The notes: generated by a model from the sequence alone, not told the origin. Shown: positions 29,301-36,950, numbered from the stretch's first letter. The stretch: DNA of 64,000 bases from an uncultured Pirellulales bacterium (GCA_938015445.1 CALLPE010000018.1:186001-250000); one strand, 5' to 3'. A program made the numbers and translations.

Positions 29301-32300
29301 AAGGTGGAAAACTACACCGGCACCTTGAACAACCAGGGCCCCACACAGCCCAGCGACGGCTCCGACTTCTTCCTGTTCCGCGACGGAAACGCCGCAGGCA
29401 CGGTGTTGGGATACCGGTCCAAGCCGGACCTGCTCTGGTGGCAGCAGAACGTTGAGTTGCAGCGCTACTACAGCTATCGGGCGATCGTCGAGGCGGTACA
29501 CCATTACGACATCGGTTACGGCAAGAACTACTTCTACTACCACGATCCGGAAACCGGTCGCTGGACGGTGCTTCCCTGGGACGTCGATCTGACCTGGGCC
29601 GACAACATGTACGGCAACGGCGACGAGCCGTTCATCAGCACCGGTTCCCAGGGGGGCAACATCTTCCGCCATCCGGCGCTGCTTTTGGATTACCGCAACC
29701 GGATGCGCGAGATCCGCGATTTGCTATACAACACCGAGCAAACCGGCTGGTTGATTGACGAGTACGCACGGTTCATCTACAAGCCGGGCCAGTTGTCGCT
29801 AGTGGACGCCGATCGGGCGATGTGGGACTACAACCCGATTCTCGGCGCTGTGGCTTACGGGAGCAGCAACAACGCGAGGGCATCCGCGGCTGGCACCGGG
29901 CAGAATACAGCCACTTTCACCTTCAGCGTCACTGCCGGCGCTCAGTATCGCGTGTACGCCACTTGGCCTGCCCGACCCGGCGCGGCCACCAACACCCCGT
30001 TTACCATCCTCGATGGCAGCACGCCGTTGGCCACGGTGCTGGTAAATCAAAGCAGGCGGCCGCTGGATGTGGTGGACTCGTTCGTGGGCTGGAAAGACCT
30101 CGGCACGTACACCGTCACCGGTACGCAGCTTGCGGTGGTAATCAGTAACAACGCCAACGGCACGGTGCTGGCCGACGGGATTCGCATCGAGCGGGTGGGC
30201 ACCACCACCAAGCAGCTCATGGACAACACCAGCGCCACTTTCTCGGGAACGTGGAGCACGATATCCGGCTACAGCAATTACAACAAAGCTGGCATGGGGC
30301 GGTTTTACGCCGGCAACCCGCCCAGCATCGTCATCCCCAGCCCGGGCGGCTTCCAGGGGATGATCAACAAAATGAAAAGCTATGTGGCCAGCCGTTCTTC
30401 CTGGATTGCCAGCAACATCCTGACCGATGATTCGCAGGTTCCGTTCGGCAGCAGTGGTCCGACGATCACTTACATCGGGCCGACTGGCTATCCGGTCGAC
30501 GCCCTGCGCTTCCGCGCCCCCGCCTACACCAGCCCGACAAGCACGCCCTTCGGCGCCATGAAGTGGCGTATTGCCGAGGTGACTCCGCCGGGCAGCGCCA
30601 CATACGACCCCAGCAAGCCGATGAAGTACGAGATCGACCCGGTCTGGGAAAGCGAGGAAATCACCACTTACACCGAGACGATAACCATTCCCAGCACCAA
30701 TCTGGAGCCGGGCAAGATATACCGCGTGCGGGTGCGCTTCAGGGACAATGCCGGGCGCTGGAGCCACTGGTCCGCGCCGGTGCAGTTCGTCGCCGGCGGG
30801 GCGATCGGTTCGGTGCCCTACGACTTGCGGGTCACGGAGATTATGTACAACCCGCCGTCCGACGGGGGCGCCTTCCCGCCAGACAATTACGAGTACATCG
30901 AGCTATACAACGCCGGCACGCAGCCAATCAGCCTCAGCGGCACTAAGTTTACCATGGGGATAACCTACACGCTGTCGCCCACGGTGACCCTTGAACCGGG
31001 CCAGTACGCCTTGGTGGTGATGTTCGATCCCACCTCGCCGGCCAACGCCGCCCGGCTGACTGCTTTCCGTAACTACTACAATCTCGATTCCTCGGTGGTG
31101 ATCATCGGCGGCAACAGCATCGGGCAGTTGGACGACGGCGGCGAGCGGGTGGTGTTGAAGCTCAACGACCTGACCATCTGCGACTTCACTTACAGCGACA
31201 GCGGCGCCTGGCCCACCAGAGCCGACGGCGGTGGAAGCTCGCTGGAACTGATCGACCTTGACGGTCCGTACAACGCGGCCAGCAACTGGCGGGCAAGTTG
31301 GGATTATCGGGGATCGCCGGGCCGGGCAGCCTCCCAGCCGATCGCCGGCGTCCTGATCAACGAGCTGATTGCCAACCCCCTTGCCCCGCAAACCGAGGCC
31401 ATCGAGCTGTGGAACACCACCTCGCAGCCGATAGACATATCGGGCTGGTACGTGAGCGACTCTGCGCTTAACTATCAGAAGTTCCGCGTCCCGCAAGGCA
31501 GCGGACTGATTCCTGCCGACGGGTTCATCTACTTCACGGCCTCGCAGTTCAACCCCGGCGGCGGCAGCAACCCGACCGACCTTGTGCTCAACGGCGCGTA
31601 CGGCGGTCAGCTTCATTTGCTGGCCGCCGATGCCGCTGGCCGGCCCACGCAGTTCGTCGATTACCTGAGCTACGGGCCGTCGCGGGCGGGCGAGTCGCTG
31701 GGACGGTGGGAGAACGACGAAAGCCGCGTGTTCATCTACCCCATGCGCACAGTTACGCTGGGCGAACCGAACAGCGGCCCTCGCGTCGGTCAGGCCGTCG
31801 TCAGCGAAGTGATGTACGATCCCTCCGGGGGCGATCCCAACCTGGAATATGTGGAAATATACAATCCCGGCAATCAACCGCTGGATTTGCACCGCTGGCG
31901 AATTGACGGCAGCGTCCAGTTTGTGTTCCCGGCCGGCACGACGCTCGGCCCGCAGCGCGCCGTGGTTGTGGTGGGCTTCGATCCGGCCAATTCGGCCCTG
32001 GCCGAGGCCTTCCGTACGGCTTACGACCTGCCTGCCTGGGTGCCACTGGTCGGCCCTTGGAGCGGCCAACTGCCAGACGGCGACGGCGTTGTGCGGCTGC
32101 TCAGCCCGGATCAACCGCCGCCGGGCGACCCAGGTTACTATCCGCCCATCGTGGAAGACGAGGTTTCATACTTGGCCACCTGGGCCGACGGCGGGGCTAG
32201 TGGCTCGGGAATGGCGCTGTTGCGCCAGCAGTTGGACGTATGGGGAAACCAGTCAAGTAACTGGACGGCGGGCGATCCCACGCCGGGCTTCATCGGCGCT

Positions 32301-33203
32301 ATGCCTGCGGCGGAAGTAGTCGGTCGGCTGGTGTTCTACAACGATTCGGCCTTCGACGGACGCACGCCCGGTGCCAGCACGGCCGACGACGCCGCCATCG
32401 CCCTCGATAAGCAGGCCCTGTTGCCGGGACAGCAGGCTAGCTTTGTTAACTACACCAGTTACTTCCGCGGCATCAACGGTGTGATGGTGGATGTGCTGAG
32501 GCTGGCCGCTCCGGAACAGCTCAGCGCTGCCGATTTCACCTTCCGCACCGGCAACAACGGCCAGCTCGAAACGTGGACGGCCGCGGCCGCACCACAAATC
32601 ATCAACGTTCGTCCCCGCGGCGACGCGCCCGACGTGTGGCGCATCACGTTCATCTGGTCCGACGACACGGCCGTCAAGAATCAATGGCTGGAGGTAACTG
32701 TGCTGGCCACGCCCGTCACCGGACTGCTGGCTCCGGACGTGTTCTATTTTGGCAATGCGATTGGAGAGACGGGCAACAACGCAGCCGGTCCGAACCCCGA
32801 CGCGTACGTGACCGTCGCCGACGCCGAAGCGGTGCGGGCCAATCGCACGGGCATCGCTCCGGCGGCAATAACCAACCAGTACGACTTTAACCGCGATCGC
32901 CGCGTCAACAGCACCGACGAGATGATCGCGCGAAACAACCCCCGCACCGGCCCCGAGGCCTTGCAACTGATCGACCTGCGTCCGCCCGGCGGCAATGGTT
33001 TGCAGGCGCTGCCGGGCGCTGAGGATGTTCACAATGCCGTTTTGGCTCAGGCGGCAGAAGAGGTAGCGCTCGGTGCCGATGGCTGGGCCGATGTGTTGGC
33101 TTTGGTGGCCTTGATGGACGATGGGACACGTTCCAGCCGCAGTTCAAAACCGCTGGAGCAGGCCACCGATGCCGCCATAGCCAGCCTGGCGGCCGAGTGG
33201 TAG
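20307..33203 (+). CDS. Giant secreted CotH-kinase / lamin-tail / PA14 / dockerin-like protein
   Basis: A 4298-aa protein. The ATG at 20307 has a strong GAGGAGG ribosome site; an upstream TTG (20250) is less likely. Residues ~45-60 carry RLRIEQLESRVLLA, the planctomycete extracellular-targeting motif. Modules by rough residue: lamin-tail (LTD) 62-180; PA14-like 655-812; chitobiase-C 982-1058; carbohydrate-binding-like 1080-1250; CotH kinase 1285-1780, interrupted by a second PA14-like module at ~1495-1665; chitobiase-C 1925-1995; LTD 1998-2121, 2168-2262 and 2315-2428; beta-sandwich 2470-2640; second CotH 2808-3112, with WDVD in 'TVLPWDVDLTW'; golvesin-C-like 3184-3300; three further LTDs 3505-3960; dockerin-like 4138-4232 ('DFNRDRRVNSTDE'). 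CotH proteins are secreted atypical kinases that phosphorylate proteins. The first copy has HDAEH where the second has WDVD. Role on the cell surface is inferred. Confidence 0.88.
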   Translation: MAFRIGRNRPAQKLCADWGQSSASVLLGGKSRVNKASAKRKDRPRLRIEQLESRVLLADLPLLISEFVADNETGLLDDFNQRSDWIEIFNPNPHEVNLAGWKLRDSNNEWTFPSGEWIVPPGGYFVVFASNRDTIGPSGKLHTNFALARSGEYLALLKPNGQISHEYAPSFPRQYADVSYGLIQQQQVILPAGAAARYYVPTAADAGLGTAWTARDYNDSHFVSRVGSQTCEVLITEIRADLNAYIEVQNVSNRTVDTTGWLVLVNDPTGGINAVNPVAWALPNDPARISPGQVLYRTDTPGDNYWGSDITWSATSNGWAMIVDSAGTVMDFVAWGYSATEIASLNVSYGGLTNIRVGSKWSGDGVGPRPSASFVAFNDYVRSAGTHTNATVYVANSTASGPLKDITNGNNTTVTLTTSHSGAVFSTTSGTQPATGTDAYNVFNGYVNFVGNIALDAANEYYTYKFTGLDDGGSARYSFTGSAVRGRSGYTDRFVLVELVGAVSATPAHSPDSQWIRQLSPTQVILCTGENHTSAQGVVVRWTDIDPGPDGEFSVVSWRYNGPIPAGGNASGTSYALSGIRLEATATANWLVRGGSSDNNNASDWSWAAAGTKGTVNTGLVLPFNISNVEVKTGIGYDANPGGLTVKFYKADPARLSSIGSISTAESLISTPNFQLYTLTESAPYINYLDTGGDGNYTSGNRPYPGQTIGVNVDLFAIEATGTLIIPQAGQWTFGVNSDDGFRLTLSNGIDPPYTMSFPGTRAPADTLATFNILRAGAYTMRLVQFENTGGAGAELFAAQGNKASWNATDFRLVGDGVGGGVSFAGLAGSIQTDVQDVMRNVNSSLWVRIPFQIDTLEGWQGMTLRMQYNDAFVAYLNGVEVARSNFTGTPAWNSAADSARDLMASMSFQTFNIGQHLDKLVLGTNVLAIHAMNVSAGDGNFVVLPELALGKTEYSPTYFSRPTPGAPNSSAIFDVVADTKFSVDRGFFEEPFQLVISTATSGATIRYTLDGTVPTETTGIVYTGPITIDKTTTVRAAAFKPGYQSTDVDTQTYIFLADVIRQSRDGEPAPTLPNGVHGTFTTGLDGFVYADDPFGTNNPTKADGTRSTTEGYGGGPGLKIVLGPDTSSAASGAFTKTFTLEKAGLYGVWVRYRMVLGADLATTEYGELVLQVNGTRYGPDAGTSLIRRYGDGPGGNNMVFGWSYHRFNVNLNAGTNTIRVGAYMTAAAGSSAKWVEAYFDDIIVSQWPATSVNGQVIDYGMDPDIVDDPTWGPQMRAALTQIPTISLVTDLKNLFDPSIGIYANPQRDGPDWERPVSVEYILPDGSKGFQVEAGLRIRGGFSRSTSNPKHAFRLFFREAYGDAKLRYPLFGDAGADEFDNIDLRCSQNYSWAFQGSTENAVVRDNFARSTQGAMGHPYTRSSPIHVYINGVYWGLYEFEERPEASFGETYLGGKKEDYDVIKVDDGYVLYATDGNMNAWTDLYNKSRVGFSVKYVKANVPVDSLAAAEAVLADPAKQAVVVPAFAQTINYINTGADGRFSGSIAFPGTTQGVDVDNFVVEVTGVVYIPESATGYWTFGVNCNDGFRLELTNGTYTFTAQQPNTQSTNTDTLAQFNFVQGGPYNLRLVFFENTGGSTLELFAAQGYYTSFTAGTFRLVNDVPNYGLMSYTPEMYYCLQGLNPDGTRNPSYPVLLDVDNLIDQMLIVFFGGDRDAPVSNFLSNQSPNNFYALRDRNGQRGFVFPLHDAEHTLRMGMDSRVGPWPAGKDAINKSQSQYIHQQLMAYPEYRMRFADRAHKYLMNEGLLTSNVARGRFQALADQISLAIIAESARWGDAHSSRTTNPLTKNHWVTSVNNELSFISGRAATILSQLRNTTLPGTSLGANNQWIGGAQAPLYPSVAAPVFKNMAGAVQHGGQVDPGFALRMDIPGGQIFYYSLDGTDPRLPGGAVNPSPSVKIYTAPVIIDKSTRVMARAYSPTTKVWSPLNEAWFYVGRPAAAGNLVVTELNYNPHDPTPEERAINPNWDHDSFEFIELYNPTNYPIDLTGARFDKGITFDFSTASIRELKPGEFAILVADAAAFQARYPGVPVAGVYTGQLSNSGERLRLLDRFGKPILNFRYSDSGRWPGRADGKGATLVPVDYFGDLSDPDNWNGHRLFGGNPGQLGRGPALDVVVNEVVVWPGQGQQAAIELYNRTDQPIDITGWYLSNSSSILKKYRIPAEKGVIPAGGYVVFYQSEFAPGGGTQVTDIVFSPYNPNEVWLMEADAAGNLKRFADKVDTGVAGQGASFGRAPSGTGDFALLTAPTLGDANSPAAVGPIVINELHIKPDVKTEPVEFVELYNNSPDRTIDLSGWYFSDGINYTIPEGVTLAPGQYLVIAQDPAAVRAKFSVPSNVQVLGPFKGKLANEGELLVLRDAAGLVQDRVDYGLGFPWPTVGDPPGYSMELIHPSLDNDLGGSWRASMGQPATRQVLIDAQSTWSYFKGTAEPPSNWHAINFNPSPAWPTGQGAIGYGEEYFINTTLSDMPGNYSTVYLRKTFTLTNPAAVSSLVFEALFDDGINVWINGTHVLSSNVAGPNLPYNATALAETENGVFVPFVINNPSSFLVAGTNVIAVQLLNSARSGSEDAYFDARLVAYGPSNSGATPGRQNSVYAVNAPPQMRQVKHTPKQPAAGEPVTITVKVTDPDGVAQVNLYYQIVEPGDYINISDPRYTTQWTVLPMRDDGQGGDLVAGDSIYTVVLPESLQVNRRLVRYRISAMDTLGALVVGPYADDPQPNFAYFVYDGVPDWTGAVQPGVTAPATYPSELLQTVPVYHLLTKREDHLNAMYVPYRPGQPDQMFPTRTSGYTGEDYLWRGTLVYNGQVYDHVSYRARGGVWRYAMGKNMWKIDFNRGHDFQAYDNYGRPYSTKWTKLNLGAIIQQGDYWHRGEHGLFEAVTYRLFQMAGVPAPHTHYAHFRIVAGPDENGPDQYSGDFQGLYLVVEQPDGRFLDEHGLPDGNLYKVENYTGTLNNQGPTQPSDGSDFFLFRDGNAAGTVLGYRSKPDLLWWQQNVELQRYYSYRAIVEAVHHYDIGYGKNYFYYHDPETGRWTVLPWDVDLTWADNMYGNGDEPFISTGSQGGNIFRHPALLLDYRNRMREIRDLLYNTEQTGWLIDEYARFIYKPGQLSLVDADRAMWDYNPILGAVAYGSSNNARASAAGTGQNTATFTFSVTAGAQYRVYATWPARPGAATNTPFTILDGSTPLATVLVNQSRRPLDVVDSFVGWKDLGTYTVTGTQLAVVISNNANGTVLADGIRIERVGTTTKQLMDNTSATFSGTWSTISGYSNYNKAGMGRFYAGNPPSIVIPSPGGFQGMINKMKSYVASRSSWIASNILTDDSQVPFGSSGPTITYIGPTGYPVDALRFRAPAYTSPTSTPFGAMKWRIAEVTPPGSATYDPSKPMKYEIDPVWESEEITTYTETITIPSTNLEPGKIYRVRVRFRDNAGRWSHWSAPVQFVAGGAIGSVPYDLRVTEIMYNPPSDGGAFPPDNYEYIELYNAGTQPISLSGTKFTMGITYTLSPTVTLEPGQYALVVMFDPTSPANAARLTAFRNYYNLDSSVVIIGGNSIGQLDDGGERVVLKLNDLTICDFTYSDSGAWPTRADGGGSSLELIDLDGPYNAASNWRASWDYRGSPGRAASQPIAGVLINELIANPLAPQTEAIELWNTTSQPIDISGWYVSDSALNYQKFRVPQGSGLIPADGFIYFTASQFNPGGGSNPTDLVLNGAYGGQLHLLAADAAGRPTQFVDYLSYGPSRAGESLGRWENDESRVFIYPMRTVTLGEPNSGPRVGQAVVSEVMYDPSGGDPNLEYVEIYNPGNQPLDLHRWRIDGSVQFVFPAGTTLGPQRAVVVVGFDPANSALAEAFRTAYDLPAWVPLVGPWSGQLPDGDGVVRLLSPDQPPPGDPGYYPPIVEDEVSYLATWADGGASGSGMALLRQQLDVWGNQSSNWTAGDPTPGFIGAMPAAEVVGRLVFYNDSAFDGRTPGASTADDAAIALDKQALLPGQQASFVNYTSYFRGINGVMVDVLRLAAPEQLSAADFTFRTGNNGQLETWTAAAAPQIINVRPRGDAPDVWRITFIWSDDTAVKNQWLEVTVLATPVTGLLAPDVFYFGNAIGETGNNAAGPNPDAYVTVADAEAVRANRTGIAPAAITNQYDFNRDRRVNSTDEMIARNNPRTGPEALQLIDLRPPGGNGLQALPGAEDVHNAVLAQAAEEVALGADGWADVLALVALMDDGTRSSRSSKPLEQATDAAIASLAAEW

Positions 33204-33206
33204 CTG

Positions 33207-33259
33207 TCGGCCGACCGCTAGCCGGCACGCGAGTGCCAACCGGCGGCCGACGGCTAGCC
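33207..33259. terminator. Palindrome-rich 3' flank of the giant gene
   Basis: GTCGGCCGACCGCTAGCC (33206-33223) and CGGCCGACGGCTAGCC (33244-33259) form a direct repeat. GCTAGCCG (33217-33224) pairs with CGGCTAGC (33251-33258), and GGCAC-GCGA-GTGCC (33224-33237) makes an inner hairpin. It lacks a T-run, so a terminator role is only possible. Confidence 0.4.
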
Positions 33260-33339
33260 TTCAGGCGTGTCGTCCGAGCGAGCCGGAGGTTGTAGGCAGC
33301 GGCGGCGCGTCGGTGGTGCGTGCGGTTCCAGCCAGCGCT

Positions 33340-34284
33340 TCACACGAACAGTTTACTGACCGACTCGTTGCGGTGGATGCGTTTGATGGCCTCGCCCAGC
33401 AACGGGGCCACGCTGAGCACGGTGATCTTGGGCAAGCGTTTTTCGGGCGGCAGGGGGATGGTGTCGGTCAGGATCAGCTCGTCGAACGGCGCCTGGGAGA
33501 GGCGCTGGATTGCCGGGCCGACCAGCAAGCCGTGAGTGGCCGCTAGTATCACTTTTCTGGCCCCGGCGCGGTGCATCGTTTCGGCCGCACCGCAAATCGA
33601 ACCGGCGGTGCTTATCATGTCGTCGAAGATCAGCGCTACCCGCCCTTCGACCCGCTCGCCGATGACGTTTGCTTGCCGGGTGGTGTCGGCGCTGGCCCGA
33701 CGTTTGTCGATGATCGCCAAATGACCTCCCAGCCGCGCCATGTGGGCCAAGGCACGCTTGATGCTCCCTTCGTCGGGGCTGACTACCACCATTTCGTCTT
33801 GCGGGAAGCCCAATGACAGGATGTAATTGTCGATTACCGGCGCTGCGTACAGATGATCTACCGGAATATCGAAAAAGCCCTGAATTTGGGCGGTGTGCAG
33901 GTCCATGGCCAGAACGCGGTCGGCCCCGGCCTGGGTAATCATATTGGCCACCAACTTGGCGGTAATCGGCACCCGGCCTTCGTCTTTGCGATCTTGCCGC
34001 GCGTAGCCGAAGTAGGGAATCACGGCCGTAATGCGGTGGGCACTGGCGCGCTTCAGACTGTCGATGATGATAAGCAGTTCCATCAGGTTTTCGTTGACTG
34101 GCGGACAAGTGGGCTGCACCACGAATACATCGCGCCCGCGCACATCTTCGTCGATCTTGCAGGAAATTTCGCCATCGGGGAAATTACCCACCAATGTTCG
34201 TCCCAGCGGCAGTCCCAGGTAGTCGCAGATTTTCTGCGCCAGTTCCGGGTGCGCCCGACCACTGAAAATTTTCATGATGTTCAT
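33340..34284 (-). CDS. prs: Ribose-phosphate pyrophosphokinase
   Basis: A 314-aa phosphoribosyl-diphosphate synthase that makes PRPP from ribose 5-phosphate and ATP for nucleotide, His and Trp synthesis. The start 'MNIMKIFSGRAHPELAQKICDYLG', 'GEISCKIDEDVRGRDVFVVQP', the ATP-binding loop 'YFGYARQDRK', the cation/ribose-phosphate loop 'DLHTAQIQGFFDIPVDHLYA' and the PRPP motif 'ALIFDDMISTAGS' are all intact. The length is typical. The ATG at 34284 is chosen; the frame extends 29 codons upstream without conserved sequence, and an ATG three codons later (34275) is possible. It stands alone, divergent from nothing and downstream of the GspF-like gene on the same strand. Confidence 0.96.
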   Translation of the reverse strand: MNIMKIFSGRAHPELAQKICDYLGLPLGRTLVGNFPDGEISCKIDEDVRGRDVFVVQPTCPPVNENLMELLIIIDSLKRASAHRITAVIPYFGYARQDRKDEGRVPITAKLVANMITQAGADRVLAMDLHTAQIQGFFDIPVDHLYAAPVIDNYILSLGFPQDEMVVVSPDEGSIKRALAHMARLGGHLAIIDKRRASADTTRQANVIGERVEGRVALIFDDMISTAGSICGAAETMHRAGARKVILAATHGLLVGPAIQRLSQAPFDELILTDTIPLPPEKRLPKITVLSVAPLLGEAIKRIHRNESVSKLFV

Positions 34285-34518
34285 CGTCCTGCCCGATTCA
34301 CGAAACCTTAGCGCCGAAATGGCCGATGGCACTCGATGGCCGGCCAAGTCGGCGCCAGCCGTCAACAACACTACTATAACGCATGTCCGACGGAGTTGAA
34401 CCGGTGACCGTCGCCGGTAAACGAAGATAGTGTAGAGCTGCGTAAAGACTTGTGGCGTCGCATGTTACCGCAGCGACTGCGATCGATCCCGAATTGGCGC
34501 GCTCCGGCGGCTTGGATG

Positions 34519-35550
34519 TCAACGCATTCCGGCGGCCTCGAAGATCGTGCCTAGGTAGAAGCTGTACAGGCGGAAGATCACTATTACGATTAAACCAGCT
34601 ACCATTGCCCATACCAGGTAGCCGGCCGCTAGCGCCAGGCGTGCCATTGCCCGCCTGGCCGCCTCTTGCTGTTGCCGGCCGAGAATGGCCAGCGACTCGA
34701 CCAATTTCCCGCTTTGCTCCCCCACGGCCAGGCAATCCAAGACGTCTTTGGGCAGCAGGTTGCTGGAGCGAAGGACTTCCACCAACGACTCGCCCCGCGC
34801 GATTTGCGCCGTCAGATTGCTGCTTTGGCGCTCGAAACGAGCATTGCGAGTGCTGCGGATTCCGAGCGCCACTGCCCGACGGACGTCCATCCCAGCACCT
34901 AACGCCAGGTACAAGCTCCAGGCCAGCCGCGCCAGGGCGAGTTTATGCAAAGCGCCCCCCAGGATAGGCACGTGCAGAACCAGCCTGCGCAGCGGGGTTG
35001 TCCAGCGGTGGTCGCTGCGCGCCGCGTAGATGACCAGCAGCACCACAGCGGCCGCGGTGGCCAGCAAGCCAAGGTAGATGACTAAGCCGCTGCCCCCCGT
35101 CAGCCCGAGCCCTAGGATGTCCAGCGGACGACCGGCCATCTGTTCCAGCACGCCGGTAATCCATATCAGCAAGCCGATCACTGCTAGGGCGATGGCAAGC
35201 TGGATCATTGGCCAGGCGATGGCGGCCAAAAAGATTCGTCGTAGGGCGAGCTGATGCTCGTAGTGGTCGGCCAATTGGGCGAATACTTCGGCCTGATGAC
35301 CGGTGGCTTCGGCCAGCGCCGCCATCTCGACGGCCAGCGGAGGGAAGAAACCTCCCAGCGCCGCCATAGCCGCCGCCACGTTGTTGCCCTGCTGTATTTT
35401 GGCTGCCAGTCGGCCGAGCGGCCGCGCAACCCAGCCGCGTGCGGCCGCCGCTTCGTTGGCCCATACCGTCCGCGCATCTAGTCCGGCTTCCAGCGACATC
35501 GACACCCGCCGGCACATCTCCGCCAGACGCGCTGTTGATATGCGACGCAC
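34519..35550 (-). CDS. GspF-like type II secretion / type IV pilus inner-membrane protein
   Basis: A 343-aa integral membrane protein with two T2SSF repeats (about residues 5-130 and 210-330) and three or four membrane helices: 107-137 (probably two), 153-177 and 305-335. In secretion systems and type IV pili this protein is the platform that couples the cytoplasmic ATPase to pseudopilin assembly. The family call rests on 'MCRRVSMSLEAGLDARTVW', 'LALGAGMDVRRAVALG' and 'LLPKDVLDCLAVGEQSGKLVESLAILG', which match the repeated T2SSF motif. The gene begins with GTG at 35550 after an AGGTGATCT ribosome site. No other secretion genes adjoin it, as is common in planctomycetes. Confidence 0.88.
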   Translation of the reverse strand: MRRISTARLAEMCRRVSMSLEAGLDARTVWANEAAAARGWVARPLGRLAAKIQQGNNVAAAMAALGGFFPPLAVEMAALAEATGHQAEVFAQLADHYEHQLALRRIFLAAIAWPMIQLAIALAVIGLLIWITGVLEQMAGRPLDILGLGLTGGSGLVIYLGLLATAAAVVLLVIYAARSDHRWTTPLRRLVLHVPILGGALHKLALARLAWSLYLALGAGMDVRRAVALGIRSTRNARFERQSSNLTAQIARGESLVEVLRSSNLLPKDVLDCLAVGEQSGKLVESLAILGRQQQEAARRAMARLALAAGYLVWAMVAGLIVIVIFRLYSFYLGTIFEAAGMR

Positions 35551-35553
35551 AGA

Positions 35554-35790
35554 TCACCTCGGTTGGCCCGGCTGCTTTGCACCGGCCCACGCTCCCACGA
35601 CGGCATCGCGCAGCAGCAACACGACGTTTGGCATCAGTGCCGGTTCGCTTGAGCCGGTTGAAGTTGTCGGCGGGTCGATGCAGCTCCGCTCCGGCCGCCA
35701 TCGGCCACCAATCAAGTTCAGTCTATCCTGAACCGTCGGCAACCGGAAGCGGCCGTGCTGCCCGCACGGAGTCGGATAGCCGGGCGGCAA
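35554..35790 (-). CDS. Possible 78-aa hypothetical protein upstream of the GspF-like gene
   Basis: An open frame (MPPGYPTPCGQHGRF...) ends three bases before the GTG of the GspF-like gene, and its stop lies inside that gene's ribosome site (AGGTGA), as in translationally coupled pairs. The codon third positions are GC-rich. No domain or homologue is recognised, so it may be chance. Confidence 0.25.
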   Translation of the reverse strand: MPPGYPTPCGQHGRFRLPTVQDRLNLIGGRWRPERSCIDPPTTSTGSSEPALMPNVVLLLRDAVVGAWAGAKQPGQPR

Positions 35791-36062
35791 GGAAGCCTCA
35801 AAACTCCGAATGTCGAGCTTGGCTTCTTAACCATTGCGTCTGGGTGTCTTGGTGTTGAAGTATTGTCACCGCACGAGCGGACAAGACGGTCGTCCCACCG
35901 GCATCGCGCCTCATAGGAATTGGCGTTACCTTGCCGCCGCTGCGATGTTAAACTTGGGGTTTAGAGCTGATTGTTCGCTTCCTGGTCGAGTTCGCGCGGC
36001 CTTTCGAGCCGCAGGGGCGACCATGGCGGACTGATGTTCCCCCGCTGCACGGAAGCTGTGGC
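35791..36062. other. Gap upstream of the acyltransferase gene
   Basis: The divergent interval between the GspF-like and DUF374 genes (35551-36062, about 510 bp including the doubtful 78-aa frame) contains no other recognisable gene or signal. Confidence 0.5.
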
Positions 36063-36950
36063 ATGAAGTTGGACCATCCGTTACTGCATAAAATGCTGGG
36101 CCTGTTGGGGGCGGCGGCCGTCAGCGGCTGGATGCGCACCTTGGATTACAAGGCGGCCTACTACGACGCAACCATCGATCCGGTATATCCGCAGTGTCGC
36201 GGACAGAAGCTTTACATCTTCTGGCACGAGTACATCCTGTTTCCGCTGTATTTGCGCGGACATTGCAACATGACGATGCTTCTGAGCCGGCACCGCGACG
36301 CCGAAGTGCTCGCCCAGGCAGCGCGGTACCTGGGATTTCGGTTCGTGCGCGGTTCGACCAATCGCGGAGGGTTGTCGGCATTGCGCGAGTTGCTCCGTAA
36401 CGGGCAGCACACTAGTCTGGCCATCACGCCCGACGGACCACGTGGACCGCGGCGCCGACTGGCGCCCGGCGCGATATATGTGGCTTCCCGATTGGGTTTG
36501 CCGCTAGTGGCGATGGGTTTCGGATACGACCGGCCGTGGCGCGTGCGCCGCGCGTGGGACCGGTTTGCTATACCGCGGCCGTTCTCGCGCGCCCGCGCGG
36601 TGACCAGTCCGCCGCTGTGCATCCCTTCGGACTTGGACCGCCAGGGACTGGAACATTTTCGCCGACAAGTGGAATCGCTGCTGAACCGCCTTACGGCTGA
36701 AGCCGAGCGCTGGGCGGCAGGCGGATATTCCATTGTAGGGCAGCGGCGCGTCTATCGGTGCGGCGCTGGCCAAGCTCGTGCGCTGCGGACTCCCGCTGCG
36801 GGGCATGACAGCGCTGGGGGACTATCGCTTCGATCACTCGGTGCCGGCAGCCGCCTGTGCGCGCCTGACAACCTACAGCCCGCATCGTGTGTGCCAGTCT
36901 GCGCTGCCGACTGGCTCGACCATCTGCCAAGCCCACCGGTGCAGCGATGA
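36063..36950 (+). CDS. DUF374 lysophospholipid acyltransferase-family protein
   Basis: A 295-aa protein. Residues 45-200 show the DUF374 pattern: 'YIFWHEYILFP', 'MLLSRHRDAEVLAQAARYLGFRFVRGSTNRGGLSALREL', then 'LAITPDGPRGPRRRLAPGAIYVASRLGLPLV'. DUF374 proteins are related to LpxL/PlsC acyltransferases and are thought to transfer fatty acids to lipid A-type or phospholipid acceptors at the inner membrane; the substrate here is unknown. The last ~70 residues (after 'RWAAGGYSIVGQR') are rich in Pro, Cys and Arg and do not look like the family, so a degenerate or shifted tail is possible. The stop overlaps the xseA start in ATGA, which implies coupled translation and supports this reading frame to the end. 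Confidence 0.82.
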   Translation: MKLDHPLLHKMLGLLGAAAVSGWMRTLDYKAAYYDATIDPVYPQCRGQKLYIFWHEYILFPLYLRGHCNMTMLLSRHRDAEVLAQAARYLGFRFVRGSTNRGGLSALRELLRNGQHTSLAITPDGPRGPRRRLAPGAIYVASRLGLPLVAMGFGYDRPWRVRRAWDRFAIPRPFSRARAVTSPPLCIPSDLDRQGLEHFRRQVESLLNRLTAEAERWAAGGYSIVGQRRVYRCGAGQARALRTPAAGHDSAGGLSLRSLGAGSRLCAPDNLQPASCVPVCAADWLDHLPSPPVQR

